NCBI RefSeq assembly: GCF_030733845.1
Contig: NZ_CP132311.1
Span: 1,181,501 to 1,245,500, forward strand
Direction: 5' to 3'
Source: Shinella zoogloeoides
GTDB taxonomy: Bacteria > Pseudomonadota > Alphaproteobacteria > Rhizobiales > Rhizobiaceae
Length of the DNA: 64,000 nt
This document shows, one piece after another, positions 44,670-54,472 of the stretch. The first letter of the stretch is position 1. Each line of letters starts with the position of its first letter. The notes beneath the pieces are model-generated. The model searched no databases. It was given only the letters and a program-made list of their open reading frames with translations, and had not been told where the DNA came from. The position numbers were made by a program, and so were the translations under genes.

Positions 44670-44697
44670 CTCCCGGCAAAAATGGATGTGCCGGGAG
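44670..44697 (-). promoter_or_regulatory. Hairpin covering the aldo/keto reductase ribosome binding site
   Basis: On the minus strand CTCCCGGCA (44697-44689) and TGCCGGGAG (44678-44670) are 9-bp perfect inverted arms with a 10-base loop. The downstream arm contains the GGGAG Shine-Dalgarno sequence, 8 bases before the ATG. It may mask translation, or be a remnant terminator of the hut operon. Confidence 0.45.
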
Positions 44698-44733
44698 GTA
44701 GCACTCCGCTCGGGAGCGGACAAGGAACGACGC

Positions 44734-45312
44734 TCAGGCCGCTGTGATTTCGACGAGATAGAAGGCGGCACTTTCGCCCGCCGGCAATACTTCGGCCGTT
44801 TCCGCCCCGTCGAGCAGGAGGGCGTCGAGCGGCTGGAGGCCGACGAGCCCCGCTTCGGTGGAAACGCCAAGCGGTTCGAGCGCCAGCAGCAGGCGCTCGC
44901 CCAACAATGCCGCGAGCGGCTGTGCGCCGTCGGCGACATGATGCGTGAGCCTGTGTCCGAAAACCCCGCGCCGCGTCATCACATTGAGGTCGGTGATCGG
45001 TCCACCCGCAAGGCGCGCCGTGGTCGGTGCGTCGGCGGGGAAAGCGAGGGGCTCGGATTGCGGTGTCAGCCGTTTCTCGCCAAGCCTCTCGATGGAGAGG
45101 TCCATGCCGTCGCCGGAAAGCACCGCCAGCGTGCGGTCGATGCCGGGAAACACGGAGAACGGCCCGTCGCTGGCCACCGTCGCCATGCTGACGCGCCAGC
45201 CGAAATCCGCAAGGCTTGCGCCCTGCGGATGCACGATCACCTCGACCGTCTCACCGCCGCCGTTCTTCCACGGCATGCGGCGATGGTCGCTGTTGCGCAT
45301 GAGGCGCGTCAT
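44734..45312 (-). CDS. hutD: HutD family protein
   Basis: 192 aa bicupin-like protein of the HutD/Ves family. Visible are MPWKNGGGETVEVIVHPQGA, DFGWRVSMATVASDGPFSVF and PGIDRTLAVLSGDGMDLSIE, the family signature. HutD proteins are found in hut operons and have been proposed to limit pathway flux, possibly by binding formylglutamate or urocanate; the mechanism is not settled. ATG 45312 overlaps the stop of the yjiH-like gene by one base (TGATG), so translation is coupled. It is the last gene of the hutI-H-G-U-yjiH-hutD unit. Confidence 0.85.
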   Translation of the reverse strand: MTRLMRNSDHRRMPWKNGGGETVEVIVHPQGASLADFGWRVSMATVASDGPFSVFPGIDRTLAVLSGDGMDLSIERLGEKRLTPQSEPLAFPADAPTTARLAGGPITDLNVMTRRGVFGHRLTHHVADGAQPLAALLGERLLLALEPLGVSTEAGLVGLQPLDALLLDGAETAEVLPAGESAAFYLVEITAA

Positions 45313-46637
45313 CAGGCGAGCCAGCCCATGGAGACGGCAATCCAAGCCACCGGCGCGGTAACCAGGATGCTGAGCGCGGTGCGGATATACCAGATCACGA
45401 TCAGGTCACGCATGGACAGCGGGATGGAAGTCGCCAGGACGCAGGGGATCGAGGCCGACAGGAACAGGACCTGGCTGACCGAAACCACGGCGGCGACGAA
45501 CTTCAGCGCGATGTCCGCATCTTTCAGCAGGATCGCCGGCAGGAACATTTCGGCAAGGCCGGAGGCCATCGACTTGGCGGCAAGCATCGGGTCGGCGAAC
45601 TGCGCGATCCAGGTGAAGGGATAAAGCGTGAGGCCGATGATGTCGAAGAGCGGCGTATATTTCGCCGCCAGCAGGCCGAGAAGGCCCACGGCCATGATGC
45701 TCGGCAGGATGAGCGAGGCCATGCGCAGTCCGTCGAGGAAGGTATCGCGCAGCAGCGAAAGCAGCGGCGGTGCGGCCTGCGCCTGGTCGATGCCGACATC
45801 GATCGCCGTCTGGATGCGGGACTTGCCGGTCGGAAGGGCCTGGTCACGGTCGGCCGGATGCTCCTTGCCGGCAATCGGCCACAAGCGCGCGGTGATGGCC
45901 GACACCACGAAGGTCACGACGAATGTCGTCCAGAAATAGAGGTTCCAGCTACCCATCAGGCCGAGCGTCTTGGCGACGATGATCATGAAGGTGGCCGAGA
46001 CGGTCGAAAAGCCGGTCGCGATGATGACGGCCTCGCGCACCGTATATTTGCCTTCCTTGAAGACGCGGTCGGTGATGAGCAGGGCCAGCGAGTAACTGCC
46101 GACGAAGGAGGCGACGGCGTCGATGGCCGACCAGCCCGGCGTGCGCCAGATCGGCCGCATGACGGGCTGCACGAGCACGCCGGTGAATTCCAGGAGGCCG
46201 TAGCCGATGAGGAAGGCGAGCGCCAGTGCCCCGATCGGCACGATGAGGCCGACGGACAGAACGAGCTTGTCGAACAGGAAGGGCAGCATGTCAGGCGCGA
46301 AGAAGATTTCCGGTCCGATGCCGGCGAGGTACATGCCGGCAAGGACGAGGCCGAGCACGCGCAGGACGGAGAAGATCATCTCCGTGGTGTTCTTCTTCCA
46401 TGTGCCCCGGATGAAGGGGCCGACCGCGCCATAGGCAATGAGAAGGCACACGAAGGTGACGGCGACGGGGCGCATCCCGGTGGCGAGCGCCGTGGCGGCA
46501 TGGTCGAGCAGGATCGTCGACTTGCCCGCGATCGTGACCGGCACGAAGAAAAGGAAGATGCCGATCAGGCTGAAAATAACGAGTTTGAGACCGGCGCTGG
46601 CCCGCGAGCCGCCGTCGTTGCTGGTAATGTCTGTCAT
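45312..46637 (-). CDS. YjiH-family membrane protein (nucleoside-recognition/Gate domain), putative hut transporter
   Basis: 441 aa, about ten to eleven transmembrane helices. Gate-domain cues are SAIDAVASFVGSYSLALLITDRVFKEGKYT, EAVIIATGFSTVSATFMIIVAKTLG, and later MASGLAEMFLPAILLKDADIA and SQVLFLSASIPCVLATSIPLSM. YjiH-type proteins are uncharacterised carriers related to nucleoside transporters and spore proteins. Its place between hutU and hutD, with 63 bases to hutU and a one-base overlap with hutD, suggests it moves histidine, urocanate or a product of the pathway. The function is an inference from context. Confidence 0.8.
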   Translation of the reverse strand: MTDITSNDGGSRASAGLKLVIFSLIGIFLFFVPVTIAGKSTILLDHAATALATGMRPVAVTFVCLLIAYGAVGPFIRGTWKKNTTEMIFSVLRVLGLVLAGMYLAGIGPEIFFAPDMLPFLFDKLVLSVGLIVPIGALALAFLIGYGLLEFTGVLVQPVMRPIWRTPGWSAIDAVASFVGSYSLALLITDRVFKEGKYTVREAVIIATGFSTVSATFMIIVAKTLGLMGSWNLYFWTTFVVTFVVSAITARLWPIAGKEHPADRDQALPTGKSRIQTAIDVGIDQAQAAPPLLSLLRDTFLDGLRMASLILPSIMAVGLLGLLAAKYTPLFDIIGLTLYPFTWIAQFADPMLAAKSMASGLAEMFLPAILLKDADIALKFVAAVVSVSQVLFLSASIPCVLATSIPLSMRDLIVIWYIRTALSILVTAPVAWIAVSMGWLA

Positions 46638-46700
46638 GGGGTCCTCCTCCCGTCGAGGGAAACAAAAGGGGGCGGCATGACGCCGCCCCGAATGGTTCGA

Positions 46701-48377
46701 TCAGTTGCCGAGGATGCCCGGCAGGCGCAGGCCCTTTTCCTTCGCGCAGTCGATCGCGATGTCGTAGCCCGCATCCGCATGGCGCATGACACCGGTCGCC
46801 GGGTCGTTCCACAGGACGCGGCCGACGCGCTCGGCGGCCTCATCCGTGCCGTCGCAGCAGATGACGACGCCCGAATGCTGCGAGAAGCCCATGCCGACGC
46901 CGCCGCCGTGGTGGAGCGACACCCAGGTCGCGCCGGAGGCGGTGTTGAGCAGGGCGTTGAGCAGCGGCCAGTCGGACACGGCGTCCGAACCGTCCTTCAT
47001 CGCTTCCGTCTCGCGGTTCGGCGAGGCGACGGAACCCGAATCGAGGTGGTCGCGGCCGATGACGATCGGAGCCTTCAGCTCGCCGTTCTTTACCATCTCG
47101 TTGAAGGCGAGGCCGAGGCGGTGGCGGTCGCCGAGGCCGACCCAGCAGATGCGCGCCGGCAGGCCCTGGAAGGAGATGCGCTCCTTCGCCATGTCCAGCC
47201 AGTTGTGCAGGTGCTTGTTGTCGGGCAGCAGCTCCTTCACCTTGGCGTCGGTCTTGTAGATGTCCTCCGGATCGCCCGAGAGTGCGGCCCATCGGAACGG
47301 GCCGATGCCCTTGCAGAACAGCGGGCGGATATAGGCCGGCACGAAGCCCGGGAAGGCGAAGGCGTTTTCAAGACCTTCTTCCTTGGCGACCTGGCGGATG
47401 TTGTTGCCATAGTCGAAGGTCGGGATGCCCATGTCCTGGAAGGCGATCATCGCTTCCACATGCTCGCGCATGGAGGCGCGGGCGGCCTTTTCGACGGCCT
47501 TCGGGTCGCTCTCGCGCTTGGCCTTCCATTCGGCCATCGTCCAGCCCTTCGGCAGGTAGCCGTTGATCGGGTCGTGCGCCGAGGTCTGGTCGGTGACCAT
47601 GTCCGGACGGATGCCGCGGCGGATCATTTCCGGCAGGATTTCGGCAGCGTTGCCGAGCAGGCCCACGGACTTGGCTTCGCCGGCTTTCGTCCAGCGGTCG
47701 ATCATCGCCATGGCTTCGTCGAGCGTTTCGGCCTTTTCGTCGATGTAGCGAGTGCGCAGGCGGAAATCGATCGAATCGGGATTGCACTCCACGGCAAGGC
47801 ACGAGGCGCCGGCCATGACGGCGGCGAGCGGCTGGGCGCCGCCCATGCCGCCGAGGCCGCCGGTCAGCACCCACTTGCCCTTGAGGTTGCCGTTGTAATG
47901 CTGGCGGCCGGCCTCCACGAAGGTCTCGTAGGTGCCCTGCACGATGCCCTGCGAGCCGATATAGATCCACGAACCGGCCGTCATCTGGCCGTACATGGCA
48001 AGACCCTTCTTATCCAGCTCGTTGAAATGGTCCCACGTCGCCCAGTGCGGCACGAGGTTGGAGTTGGCGATCAGTACGCGCGGGGCATCCTTGTGCGTGC
48101 GGAAGATGCCGACCGGCTTGCCGGACTGCACGATCAGCGTCTCGTTCTCTTCCAGATCGCGCAGCGAGGCGACGATCTTGTCGAAGTCGGCCCAGGTGCG
48201 GGCGGCGCGGCCGATGCCGCCATAGACGACCAGTTCGTGCGGGTTTTCCGCGACGTCGGGGTCGAGGTTGTTCATCAGCATGCGCAGCGGCGCTTCGGTC
48301 AGCCAGCTCTTGGCTGTGCGCTCGGTGCCGGTGGCGGCGCGGATTTCGCGGATGTTGTGGCGGGGATTGTCGGTCAT
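46701..48377 (-). CDS. hutU: Urocanate hydratase
   Basis: 558 aa, the normal length. Converts urocanate to imidazolonepropionate using tightly bound NAD as an electrophile. Visible are [39 protein letters not shown] (NAD loop), [17 protein letters not shown], and the active-site region [20 protein letters not shown] with the catalytic cysteine, followed by [20 protein letters not shown]. It lies 16 bases after hutG in the order hutI-hutH-hutG-hutU. Confidence 0.97.
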   Translation of the reverse strand: MTDNPRHNIREIRAATGTERTAKSWLTEAPLRMLMNNLDPDVAENPHELVVYGGIGRAARTWADFDKIVASLRDLEENETLIVQSGKPVGIFRTHKDAPRVLIANSNLVPHWATWDHFNELDKKGLAMYGQMTAGSWIYIGSQGIVQGTYETFVEAGRQHYNGNLKGKWVLTGGLGGMGGAQPLAAVMAGASCLAVECNPDSIDFRLRTRYIDEKAETLDEAMAMIDRWTKAGEAKSVGLLGNAAEILPEMIRRGIRPDMVTDQTSAHDPINGYLPKGWTMAEWKAKRESDPKAVEKAARASMREHVEAMIAFQDMGIPTFDYGNNIRQVAKEEGLENAFAFPGFVPAYIRPLFCKGIGPFRWAALSGDPEDIYKTDAKVKELLPDNKHLHNWLDMAKERISFQGLPARICWVGLGDRHRLGLAFNEMVKNGELKAPIVIGRDHLDSGSVASPNRETEAMKDGSDAVSDWPLLNALLNTASGATWVSLHHGGGVGMGFSQHSGVVICCDGTDEAAERVGRVLWNDPATGVMRHADAGYDIAIDCAKEKGLRLPGILGN

Positions 48378-48393
48378 GGCTGGTTCTCCCGGA

Positions 48394-49194
48394 TCAGCGT
48401 TTGAGGGTGGAGGCGAGCGCCTCGATACGGTGCAGAATGTCTTTCAGGTGAATGCGGAGCCGTGCGGCCTTTTCCGCGTCCAGATCGAAGGGCGGGACCT
48501 CCGTGGCGAGGTGGCTCACCTGGGCGAGCTCCATCTGGATGGCGTGCACGCCGGTTTCCGGCTTGCCGTAATGGCGCGTCGTCCAGCCGCCCTTGAAGCG
48601 GCCGTTGAGGATGCTCGTATAGCCCTCGGCCGCCGCACAGGCCTCGACCATCGCCGTCTCGATCGCCTTGTCGCAGGTGCGGCTCATGTCGGTGCCGATG
48701 TTGAAGTCCGGCAGCCGTCCCTCGAAGAGGAAGGGGATGAGCGAGCGGATCGAGTGGCAGTCGTAGAGGATCGCCACGCCGTGGATCGCCTTCACGCGCT
48801 CGATCTCGGCGGCAAGGGCCGCATGGTAGGGCGCGTGGAAATTGGCGAGCCGGTAGGCGATGTCAGCCTCGGTCGGCGCCTTGCCGTCTTTCCAGATCGG
48901 CTTGCCGTCGAAATCCGTTTCGGGAACGAGGCCGGTGGTGTTCTGGCCGGGATAGAGGCTGACGCCGGCGGGATCGCGGTTGGCGTCGATGACATAGCGG
49001 TGGAAGGTGGCGCGCAACGTCGTCGCTTCCGGCAGCAGGCCGGCATAGAGACGCTCGATGTGCCAGTCCGTATCGGCAAGGATGCGGCCGTTGTCATCAA
49101 GGCGTTCCCAGATATCGGCCGGAACGTCCGTGCCGGTATGCGGGAAGGCGAGAATGACGGGCGAGGTGCCCTGGTGGAGTTCGAAGACGGCCAC
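48394..49194 (-). CDS. hutG: N-formylglutamate deformylase
   Basis: 266 aa. Hydrolyses N-formylglutamate to glutamate and formate, the last step of the five-step histidine pathway. FGase family signatures: [69 protein letters not shown] (metal-binding Asp and His) and [18 protein letters not shown]. It is not the ureohydrolase-type formiminoglutamase that carries the same gene name in other bacteria; that agrees with the presence of hutF nearby. One base separates it from hutH upstream. Confidence 0.93.
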   Translation of the reverse strand: MAVFELHQGTSPVILAFPHTGTDVPADIWERLDDNGRILADTDWHIERLYAGLLPEATTLRATFHRYVIDANRDPAGVSLYPGQNTTGLVPETDFDGKPIWKDGKAPTEADIAYRLANFHAPYHAALAAEIERVKAIHGVAILYDCHSIRSLIPFLFEGRLPDFNIGTDMSRTCDKAIETAMVEACAAAEGYTSILNGRFKGGWTTRHYGKPETGVHAIQMELAQVSHLATEVPPFDLDAEKAARLRIHLKDILHRIEALASTLKR

Positions 49195-49195
49195 G

Positions 49196-50731
49196 TTATG
49201 CCTCCAGCACCGGCAGGATGCCCTTGGAGACCGACGCGGCGAGCGCGCCGGAAGAGACGAACGTGCTGGCGCTGGCGAGATCAGGCGCCATGTAGCGGTC
49301 TTCCTCCAGCGTCGAAACGACGGTGCGCAGCGACGCCACGACCTTCTGAAGTTCCGGGCTGGTGGTCAGCGGGGCGCGGAACTCGATACCCTGCGCGGCC
49401 GTCAGCGCCTCGATGCCGACGATGGCCGAAAGGTTTTCGGTCATGCGCAGCAGGCGGCGGGCGCCGTGGCAGGCCATGGAGACATGGTCTTCCTGGTTGG
49501 CGGAGGTGGGCGTCGAATCGACCGAGGCGGGGTGCGCCATCTGCTTGTTCTCGCTCATCAGTGCGGCGGAGGTGACTTCCGCGATCATCAGGCCGGAGTT
49601 GAGGCCGGGCTTCTTGGCGAGGAAGGCCGGCAGGCCGAAGGAGAGGGCGGGATCGACCAGCAGCGCGATGCGGCGCTGGGCGATGGCGCCGATCTCGCAG
49701 GTCGCAATCGCGATCTGGTCGGCGGCGAAGGCGACGGGCTCGGCATGGAAATTGCCGCCGGAAACGACGCTGTTGTCGGAGAGCACCAGCGGATTGTCGG
49801 TCACGGCATTGGCTTCGATTTCCAGCGTGCGGGCGGCCGAGCGCAGGAGATCGAGGCAGGCGCCGTCGACCTGCGGCTGGCAGCGGATGCAATAGGGGTC
49901 CTGCACGCGCTCGTCGCCGGTGATGTGGCTTTCGCGGATGACCGAGCCGGCGAGCAGCGCGCGCAGCGCGGCGGCGGCGTCGATCTGGCCCTTGTGGCCG
50001 CGCAGCGTGTGGATATCCGGATGGAACGGCGCGGAAGACCCCATGGCGGCATCGGTGGAAAGCGCGCCGGTGACGAGGGCCGCTTGCGCGGCCCGGTGGG
50101 CGCGGAAGAGGCCGGCGAGCGCAAGGCCGGTGGAAACCTGCGTGCCGTTGATGAGAGCGAGGCCTTCCTTGGCGGCCAGGACGACAGGCTTCAGGCCTGC
50201 CTTTGCGAGGGCGTCGCCGCCGTGCAGGCGTTCGCCGGCATAGAAGGCCTCGCCTTCGCCGAGCATCACGGCCGTCATGTGGGCGAGGGGGGCGAGGTCG
50301 CCCGAGGCGCCGACGGAGCCCTGTTCCGGGATGACCGGAACGACGCCCTTGGCCTGCATGGCCTCGAGAAGGCGAACGATCTCGATGCGCACGCCCGAAG
50401 CGCCGCGGCCGAGCGAGATCAGCTTCAGCGCCATGACGAGGCGTACGATGTTTTCGGCCAGCGGTTTGCCGACGCCGCAGCAGTGCGACAGGATCAGGTT
50501 GCGCTGGAGCGTGGCGACGTCGGCCGGGGCGATCTTGATGGAGGCGAGTTTGCCGAAGCCGGTATTGATGCCGTAGACGGGTTCGTCGCCGGCGGCGATT
50601 TCCGCGATGCGCGCGGCGGCCTTCTCGATGCCCGCGTCGAAGGAGGCGTCGAGCCTGGCGGCCTCGCCGGTCCAATAGATGGTTTCAAGGGTTTTCAGGG
50701 GCACGGAGCCCGGGTGAAGCGTGATCGTCAT
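49196..50731 (-). CDS. hutH: Histidine ammonia-lyase
   Basis: 511 aa. Removes ammonia from histidine to form urocanate. The MIO cofactor tripeptide Ala-Ser-Gly is in [17 protein letters not shown]. Other family parts are [24 protein letters not shown]-like [45 protein letters not shown] and [19 protein letters not shown]. The start [12 protein letters not shown] is standard. Position: 42 bases after hutI and 1 base before hutG. Confidence 0.97.
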   Translation of the reverse strand: MTITLHPGSVPLKTLETIYWTGEAARLDASFDAGIEKAAARIAEIAAGDEPVYGINTGFGKLASIKIAPADVATLQRNLILSHCCGVGKPLAENIVRLVMALKLISLGRGASGVRIEIVRLLEAMQAKGVVPVIPEQGSVGASGDLAPLAHMTAVMLGEGEAFYAGERLHGGDALAKAGLKPVVLAAKEGLALINGTQVSTGLALAGLFRAHRAAQAALVTGALSTDAAMGSSAPFHPDIHTLRGHKGQIDAAAALRALLAGSVIRESHITGDERVQDPYCIRCQPQVDGACLDLLRSAARTLEIEANAVTDNPLVLSDNSVVSGGNFHAEPVAFAADQIAIATCEIGAIAQRRIALLVDPALSFGLPAFLAKKPGLNSGLMIAEVTSAALMSENKQMAHPASVDSTPTSANQEDHVSMACHGARRLLRMTENLSAIVGIEALTAAQGIEFRAPLTTSPELQKVVASLRTVVSTLEEDRYMAPDLASASTFVSSGALAASVSKGILPVLEA

Positions 50732-50773
50732 GGTTCATTCCCCGATGCAGCGCGAAGCTGCGACTTGACTGAA

Positions 50774-52000
50774 TTAATGTCCGCTGCGGATACGGGCATG
50801 CAGGGGGTTGAAGCCCATGCGGTAGACCAGTTCCGCCGGCCGGCCGATGTCCCAGAGGACGAAATCGGCCCATTTTCCGGCTTCGAGCGTTCCCACCTCG
50901 TCGACGAGGCCGAGCGCGCGGGCCGCCTCACGGGTCGTGCCGGCGATGCATTCCTCGACGGTCATGCCGAAGAGGGTCGCGGCCATGTTCATGGTGAGCA
51001 GCAGCGAAGTGAGCGGCGAGGTGCCGGGGTTTGAATCGGTGGCGACGGCCATCTTCACGCCGTGCTTGCGGAAGAGATCGACCGGCGGCTTCTTCGTCTC
51101 GCGGATGAAGTAGAAGGCGCCCGGCAGGATCACGGCGACGGTGCCGGCTTTCGCCATGGCGGCCGCACCCGCATCGTCGGTATATTCGAGATGGTCGGCC
51201 GACAGCGCGCCGTAGCGGGCGGCAAGCTCGGCGCCGTGGAGGTTGGAAAGCTGGTCGGCATGAAGTTTCAACGGCAGGCCGTGGCCCTTGGCGGCATCGA
51301 AGACCCGCGCCATCTCGTCCGGCGAAAAGGCGATGCCCTCGCAGAAGCCGTCGACGGCGTCGGCAAGCCCTTCGGCAGCAATGGCCGGCAGCATCTCGTT
51401 GACGACCTTCTCCACATAGGCCGTCTTGTCGCCGTTCATTTCCGGCGGCAGCGCGTGGGCGCCGAGGAAGGTGGTGCGCACGGTGACGTCGCGCTCCTCC
51501 GCGATGCGGCGGGCGGCGCGCAGCGATTTCAGCTCGTTTTCCGTGTCGAGGCCGTAGCCGGATTTCAGTTCAACCGTCGTCACGCCCTCGGCGATCAGCG
51601 CGTCGAGGCGGGGCAGGGTCTGGTGCACGAGATCGTCCTCGCTGGCCGCCCTGAGCGCCTTGACCGAGGAGACGATGCCGCCGCCGGCTCGCGCGACTTC
51701 CTCATAGGAGGCGCCGGCGAGGCGAAGCTCGAATTCATGGGCGCGGTCGCCGGCATGCACGAGATGGGTATGGCAGTCGATGAGGCCGGGGGTGATCCAG
51801 CGGCCTTCGCAATCGACGCTTTCTGCGGCGGCGAAGGCGGCAGGAAGCTCGGCTTCCGGCCCGGCAAAGGCGATGCGCCCGTCGCGGACGGCAATGGCGC
51901 CGTTTTCGACGATGCCGAGGCCCGGCAGGCTCTCCTTCAGTGTCGCGAGCCTTGCATTGCGCCAGACGCGGACCGTGTCCTTTTCCGTTCCCATCACCAT
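50774..52000 (-). CDS. hutI: Imidazolonepropionase
   Basis: 408 aa amidohydrolase. Opens the imidazolone ring to give N-formimino-glutamate. Metal-binding parts are visible: [52 protein letters not shown] and [23 protein letters not shown] at 52000 has AGAGG 5 bases upstream; an ATG two codons later is possible. It is the first gene of the minus-strand hut operon. Its promoter (TTGGCT, 17 bases, TATGTA) overlaps the proposed HutC palindrome at 52028-52039. Confidence 0.96.
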   Translation of the reverse strand: MVMGTEKDTVRVWRNARLATLKESLPGLGIVENGAIAVRDGRIAFAGPEAELPAAFAAAESVDCEGRWITPGLIDCHTHLVHAGDRAHEFELRLAGASYEEVARAGGGIVSSVKALRAASEDDLVHQTLPRLDALIAEGVTTVELKSGYGLDTENELKSLRAARRIAEERDVTVRTTFLGAHALPPEMNGDKTAYVEKVVNEMLPAIAAEGLADAVDGFCEGIAFSPDEMARVFDAAKGHGLPLKLHADQLSNLHGAELAARYGALSADHLEYTDDAGAAAMAKAGTVAVILPGAFYFIRETKKPPVDLFRKHGVKMAVATDSNPGTSPLTSLLLTMNMAATLFGMTVEECIAGTTREAARALGLVDEVGTLEAGKWADFVLWDIGRPAELVYRMGFNPLHARIRSGH

Positions 52001-52002
52001 GA

Positions 52003-52063
52003 TTGCCTCTTCCCTGTGATGAATATAATGTATATACATAATCGCAACGGACGCAAGAGCCAA
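52003..52063. promoter_or_regulatory. Divergent hutI/hutF promoters with a HutC-type operator
   Basis: The palindrome ATGTATATACAT lies at 52028-52039. On the plus strand TTGCCT (52003-52008), 15 bases, TATAAT (52024-52029) fits hutF. On the minus strand TTGGCT (52063-52058), 17 bases, TATGTA (52040-52035) fits hutI. Both -10 elements overlap the palindrome, so one bound repressor could block both. Known HutC sites contain TGTATA/TATACA-like half-sites, which agrees. Confidence 0.65.
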
Positions 52064-52110
52064 TTTGACAAGCGGCGTCGAGCGTGTGCAATCGGGAGAG
52101 GAGACAGGCC

Positions 52111-53457
52111 GTGGCCGTCATTCATGCAAGACAGGCGCTGCTTACGGGCGGCTGGGCGAAGAACGTTCGTATCGGCATCGAAGGCGGCCGCATCGCGACG
52201 CTCGAAACGGATACCGCTCCCGCGGCAGGCGAAGAGCGCCACGACACTGTGGTCGCCGGCATGCCGAACCTGCACAGCCACGCCTTCCAGCGCGGCATGG
52301 CGGGCCTTGCGGAAACGCGCGGGCCGGGCAGCGACTCGTTCTGGAGCTGGCGCAATGTCATGTACCGCTTCGCGCTTTCCATGACGCCCGACGACGTCGA
52401 GGCCGTGGCCGCGCAGCTCTATGTCGAGATGCTGGAGGCCGGCTTCACCCGTGTCGGCGAATTCCACTATCTGCACCACGACAAGGACGGCGGGCACTAC
52501 GGCGATATCGGCGAGATGGCCGCGCGCATCGCCGCGGCGGCATCCGAAACAGGCATCGCGCTGACGCTGCTGCCCGTCTTCTATGCCCATGCCGGCTTCG
52601 GCGGCACGGCGCCGGGCGAGGGCCAGCGCCGCTTCATCAACGACCGTGATTCCTATGCCGCCCTGTTGGAGCGCTGCCGCGCCCTCACGAATGCCTTGCC
52701 GGATGGCGTCACCGGTGTCGCGCCGCACAGCCTGCGCGCCGTCACGCCCGACGAACTGACGGCTGTCGTCGCCATGGCCGGTGACAAGCCGATCCACATC
52801 CACATTTCCGAACAGGTCAAGGAAGTGGAGGACAGCGTCGCCTGGTGCGGCCGCCGTCCGGTGGAATGGCTGCTCGACAACCAGAAGGTCGATGGCCGCT
52901 GGTGCTTCATCCACGCCACGCACATGACCGACGCCGAAACGCAGGGCATGGCGGAAGCCGGTGCCATTGCCGGCCTTTGCCCGATCACGGAAGCCAATCT
53001 CGGCGACGGCACTTTTCCGGCGCCCGATTTCTTCGCCGCCGGCGGCCGGTTCGGCGTGGGCTCCGATTCGAACGTGCTGATCGGCCTGCCGGATGAGTTG
53101 CGCCAGCTCGAATATTCCCAGCGTCTCGCCCATCGCGCCCGTAACGTGCTTGCCGCACCGGGCGGCTCGACCGGCCGCGCGCTCTTCGACGGCGCGCTGG
53201 CCGGTGGCGCGGCCGCTCTCGGCGCGCAATCGGGGATCGCCGTGGGCAATGCGGCCGATTTCGTCAGCGTCAAGGCCCGTCACGGTCTCGATCCGGTGGG
53301 TGACGCGCTGCTCGACGGCTGGATCTTTGCGAACGGCGCGGATGTCGATTGCGTCTGGGTGAACGGGCGCAAGCAGGTCGAGGGCGGCCGGCATGTGGCG
53401 CGTGCGGCGGTCGGCCGTCGCTTCACTGCGACGATGCGGGCGCTGACCGAGGCCTGA
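52111..53457 (+). CDS. hutF: Formimidoylglutamate deiminase
   Basis: 448 aa amidohydrolase. Converts N-formimidoylglutamate to N-formylglutamate and ammonia, feeding HutG. Metal-binding and catalytic parts are visible: [20 protein letters not shown] (H-x-H), [39 protein letters not shown] and [20 protein letters not shown]. The start is GTG 52111 with AGGAG 8 bases upstream; no ATG lies at the family start. The leader from the proposed promoter is about 75 bases. Diverges from hutI and precedes hutC on the same strand. Confidence 0.94.
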   Translation: MAVIHARQALLTGGWAKNVRIGIEGGRIATLETDTAPAAGEERHDTVVAGMPNLHSHAFQRGMAGLAETRGPGSDSFWSWRNVMYRFALSMTPDDVEAVAAQLYVEMLEAGFTRVGEFHYLHHDKDGGHYGDIGEMAARIAAAASETGIALTLLPVFYAHAGFGGTAPGEGQRRFINDRDSYAALLERCRALTNALPDGVTGVAPHSLRAVTPDELTAVVAMAGDKPIHIHISEQVKEVEDSVAWCGRRPVEWLLDNQKVDGRWCFIHATHMTDAETQGMAEAGAIAGLCPITEANLGDGTFPAPDFFAAGGRFGVGSDSNVLIGLPDELRQLEYSQRLAHRARNVLAAPGGSTGRALFDGALAGGAAALGAQSGIAVGNAADFVSVKARHGLDPVGDALLDGWIFANGADVDCVWVNGRKQVEGGRHVARAAVGRRFTATMRALTEA

Positions 53458-53535
53458 AGGTATATTGAAAGGCGCATCGGCCTTTCCTATGAGGTTTCAA
53501 GACCGGGCGAATCTGCGCCCGGAGCGGAGGCGACC

Positions 53536-54294
53536 ATTTCCATCGACGAGGATAGAATCGCGGTCGAGGCCAAGGAGCCTTCGCTGCATCGCCGTATCCT
53601 GGAGGATGTGGAGGGCAGGATCCTGTCCGGCGAATGGCCGCCCGGCTACCGCATTCCCTTCGAGCACGAACTGACCGAACAGTACCAATGCTCGCGCATG
53701 ACGGTGAACAAGGCGATCACCGAACTGGTCAAGCGCGGCCTCATCGAGCGCCGTCGCAAGTCCGGCAGCTACGTCACGCATCCGCACGCACAATCCGCCG
53801 TCCTCGAAATTCACGACATCCGCCTGGAGGTCGAATCGCTCGGGCTGCCCTACCGGTATGAGCGCCGCACGCGTGTCGACCGCGCCGCGAAGGCCGCCGA
53901 CCGGCGCCTTATGGACCTGCCCGAACCGTCGCGCCTGACGGAAATCGCCGCGCTCCATTTCGCCGGTGCTCAGCCGTTCTGCCTGGAAGACCGCCTCATC
54001 AACCTCGCGGCCGTGCCGGAAGCCGAGGAGGAGACCTTCACCGATACCGCCCCCGGCGCCTGGCTGATCAGCCGCGTGCCGTGGAGTGCCGCCGAACACC
54101 GCATCCGCGCCGTCGGCGCCGATGCCCGCGCCGCCGAACTCCTGGCGATCGCGCCCGGCACGCCCTGTCTCGTCGTCGAGCGCCGCACCTGGAGCGGCGG
54201 CCTCTACATCACCCATGTGCGCCTGACCTATCCCGGCGAAAAACACGAGCTCGTCGCCGAATTCGCCCCGACGCATCCCAAACAGGGGGTGTGA
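53536..54294 (+). CDS. hutC: HutC-type repressor (GntR family, UTRA domain), non-canonical start
   Basis: 252 aa if started at ATT 53536. N-terminal winged helix: PSLHRRILEDVEGRILSGEW, then RIPFEHELTEQYQCSRMTVN, KAITELVKRGLIERRRKSGS. The C-terminal UTRA ligand domain has DIRLEVESLGLPYRYERRTR and ends HVRLTYPGEKHELVAEF. It should bind urocanate and repress the hut genes. The frame is open from the hutF stop (53455-53457), but no ATG, GTG or TTG occurs before GTG 53608, which would delete most of helix 1 and has GGAGG only 2 bases away. GGAGG lies 5 bases before ATT 53536, and AAGGAG 6 bases before CTG 53584. One of these is the likely start. Confidence 0.85.
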   Translation: MSIDEDRIAVEAKEPSLHRRILEDVEGRILSGEWPPGYRIPFEHELTEQYQCSRMTVNKAITELVKRGLIERRRKSGSYVTHPHAQSAVLEIHDIRLEVESLGLPYRYERRTRVDRAAKAADRRLMDLPEPSRLTEIAALHFAGAQPFCLEDRLINLAAVPEAEEETFTDTAPGAWLISRVPWSAAEHRIRAVGADARAAELLAIAPGTPCLVVERRTWSGGLYITHVRLTYPGEKHELVAEFAPTHPKQGV

Positions 54295-54418
54295 ACCGAA
54301 GGGTTCACGAAGGGGTGGACGCAGAACGCCCGCTCTGTCACAAGGATTTGCAGAACGCGACTGCCGATAGTTTTAGATCGGGGTCGGGCGACCGATTGAC
54401 GTCACGTCGCTGCCGCGA

Positions 54419-54472
54419 GATCACGCTGGCCGTTCTGCCTTGTTTTTTCCTTCGTGTGATCGGCCAGCCATG
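54419..54472 (+). promoter_or_regulatory. Crossing inverted repeats in the leader of the 54470 gene
   Basis: GATCAC (54419-54424) is complementary to GTGATC (54456-54461), and the adjoining GCTGGCC (54425-54431) is complementary to GGCCAGC (54462-54468). The order A-B-A'-B' allows either of two hairpins or an H-type pseudoknot. The B' arm ends one base before the ATG at 54470, and there is no Shine-Dalgarno sequence. Confidence 0.4.

Noticed and set aside
52111..54294. A HutF-HutC fusion by stop readthrough, since both are in one frame.
   Set aside because: The in-frame TGA ends a complete HutF, about 78 bases of ordinary spacer follow, and a Shine-Dalgarno-like GGAGG precedes the proposed hutC start.
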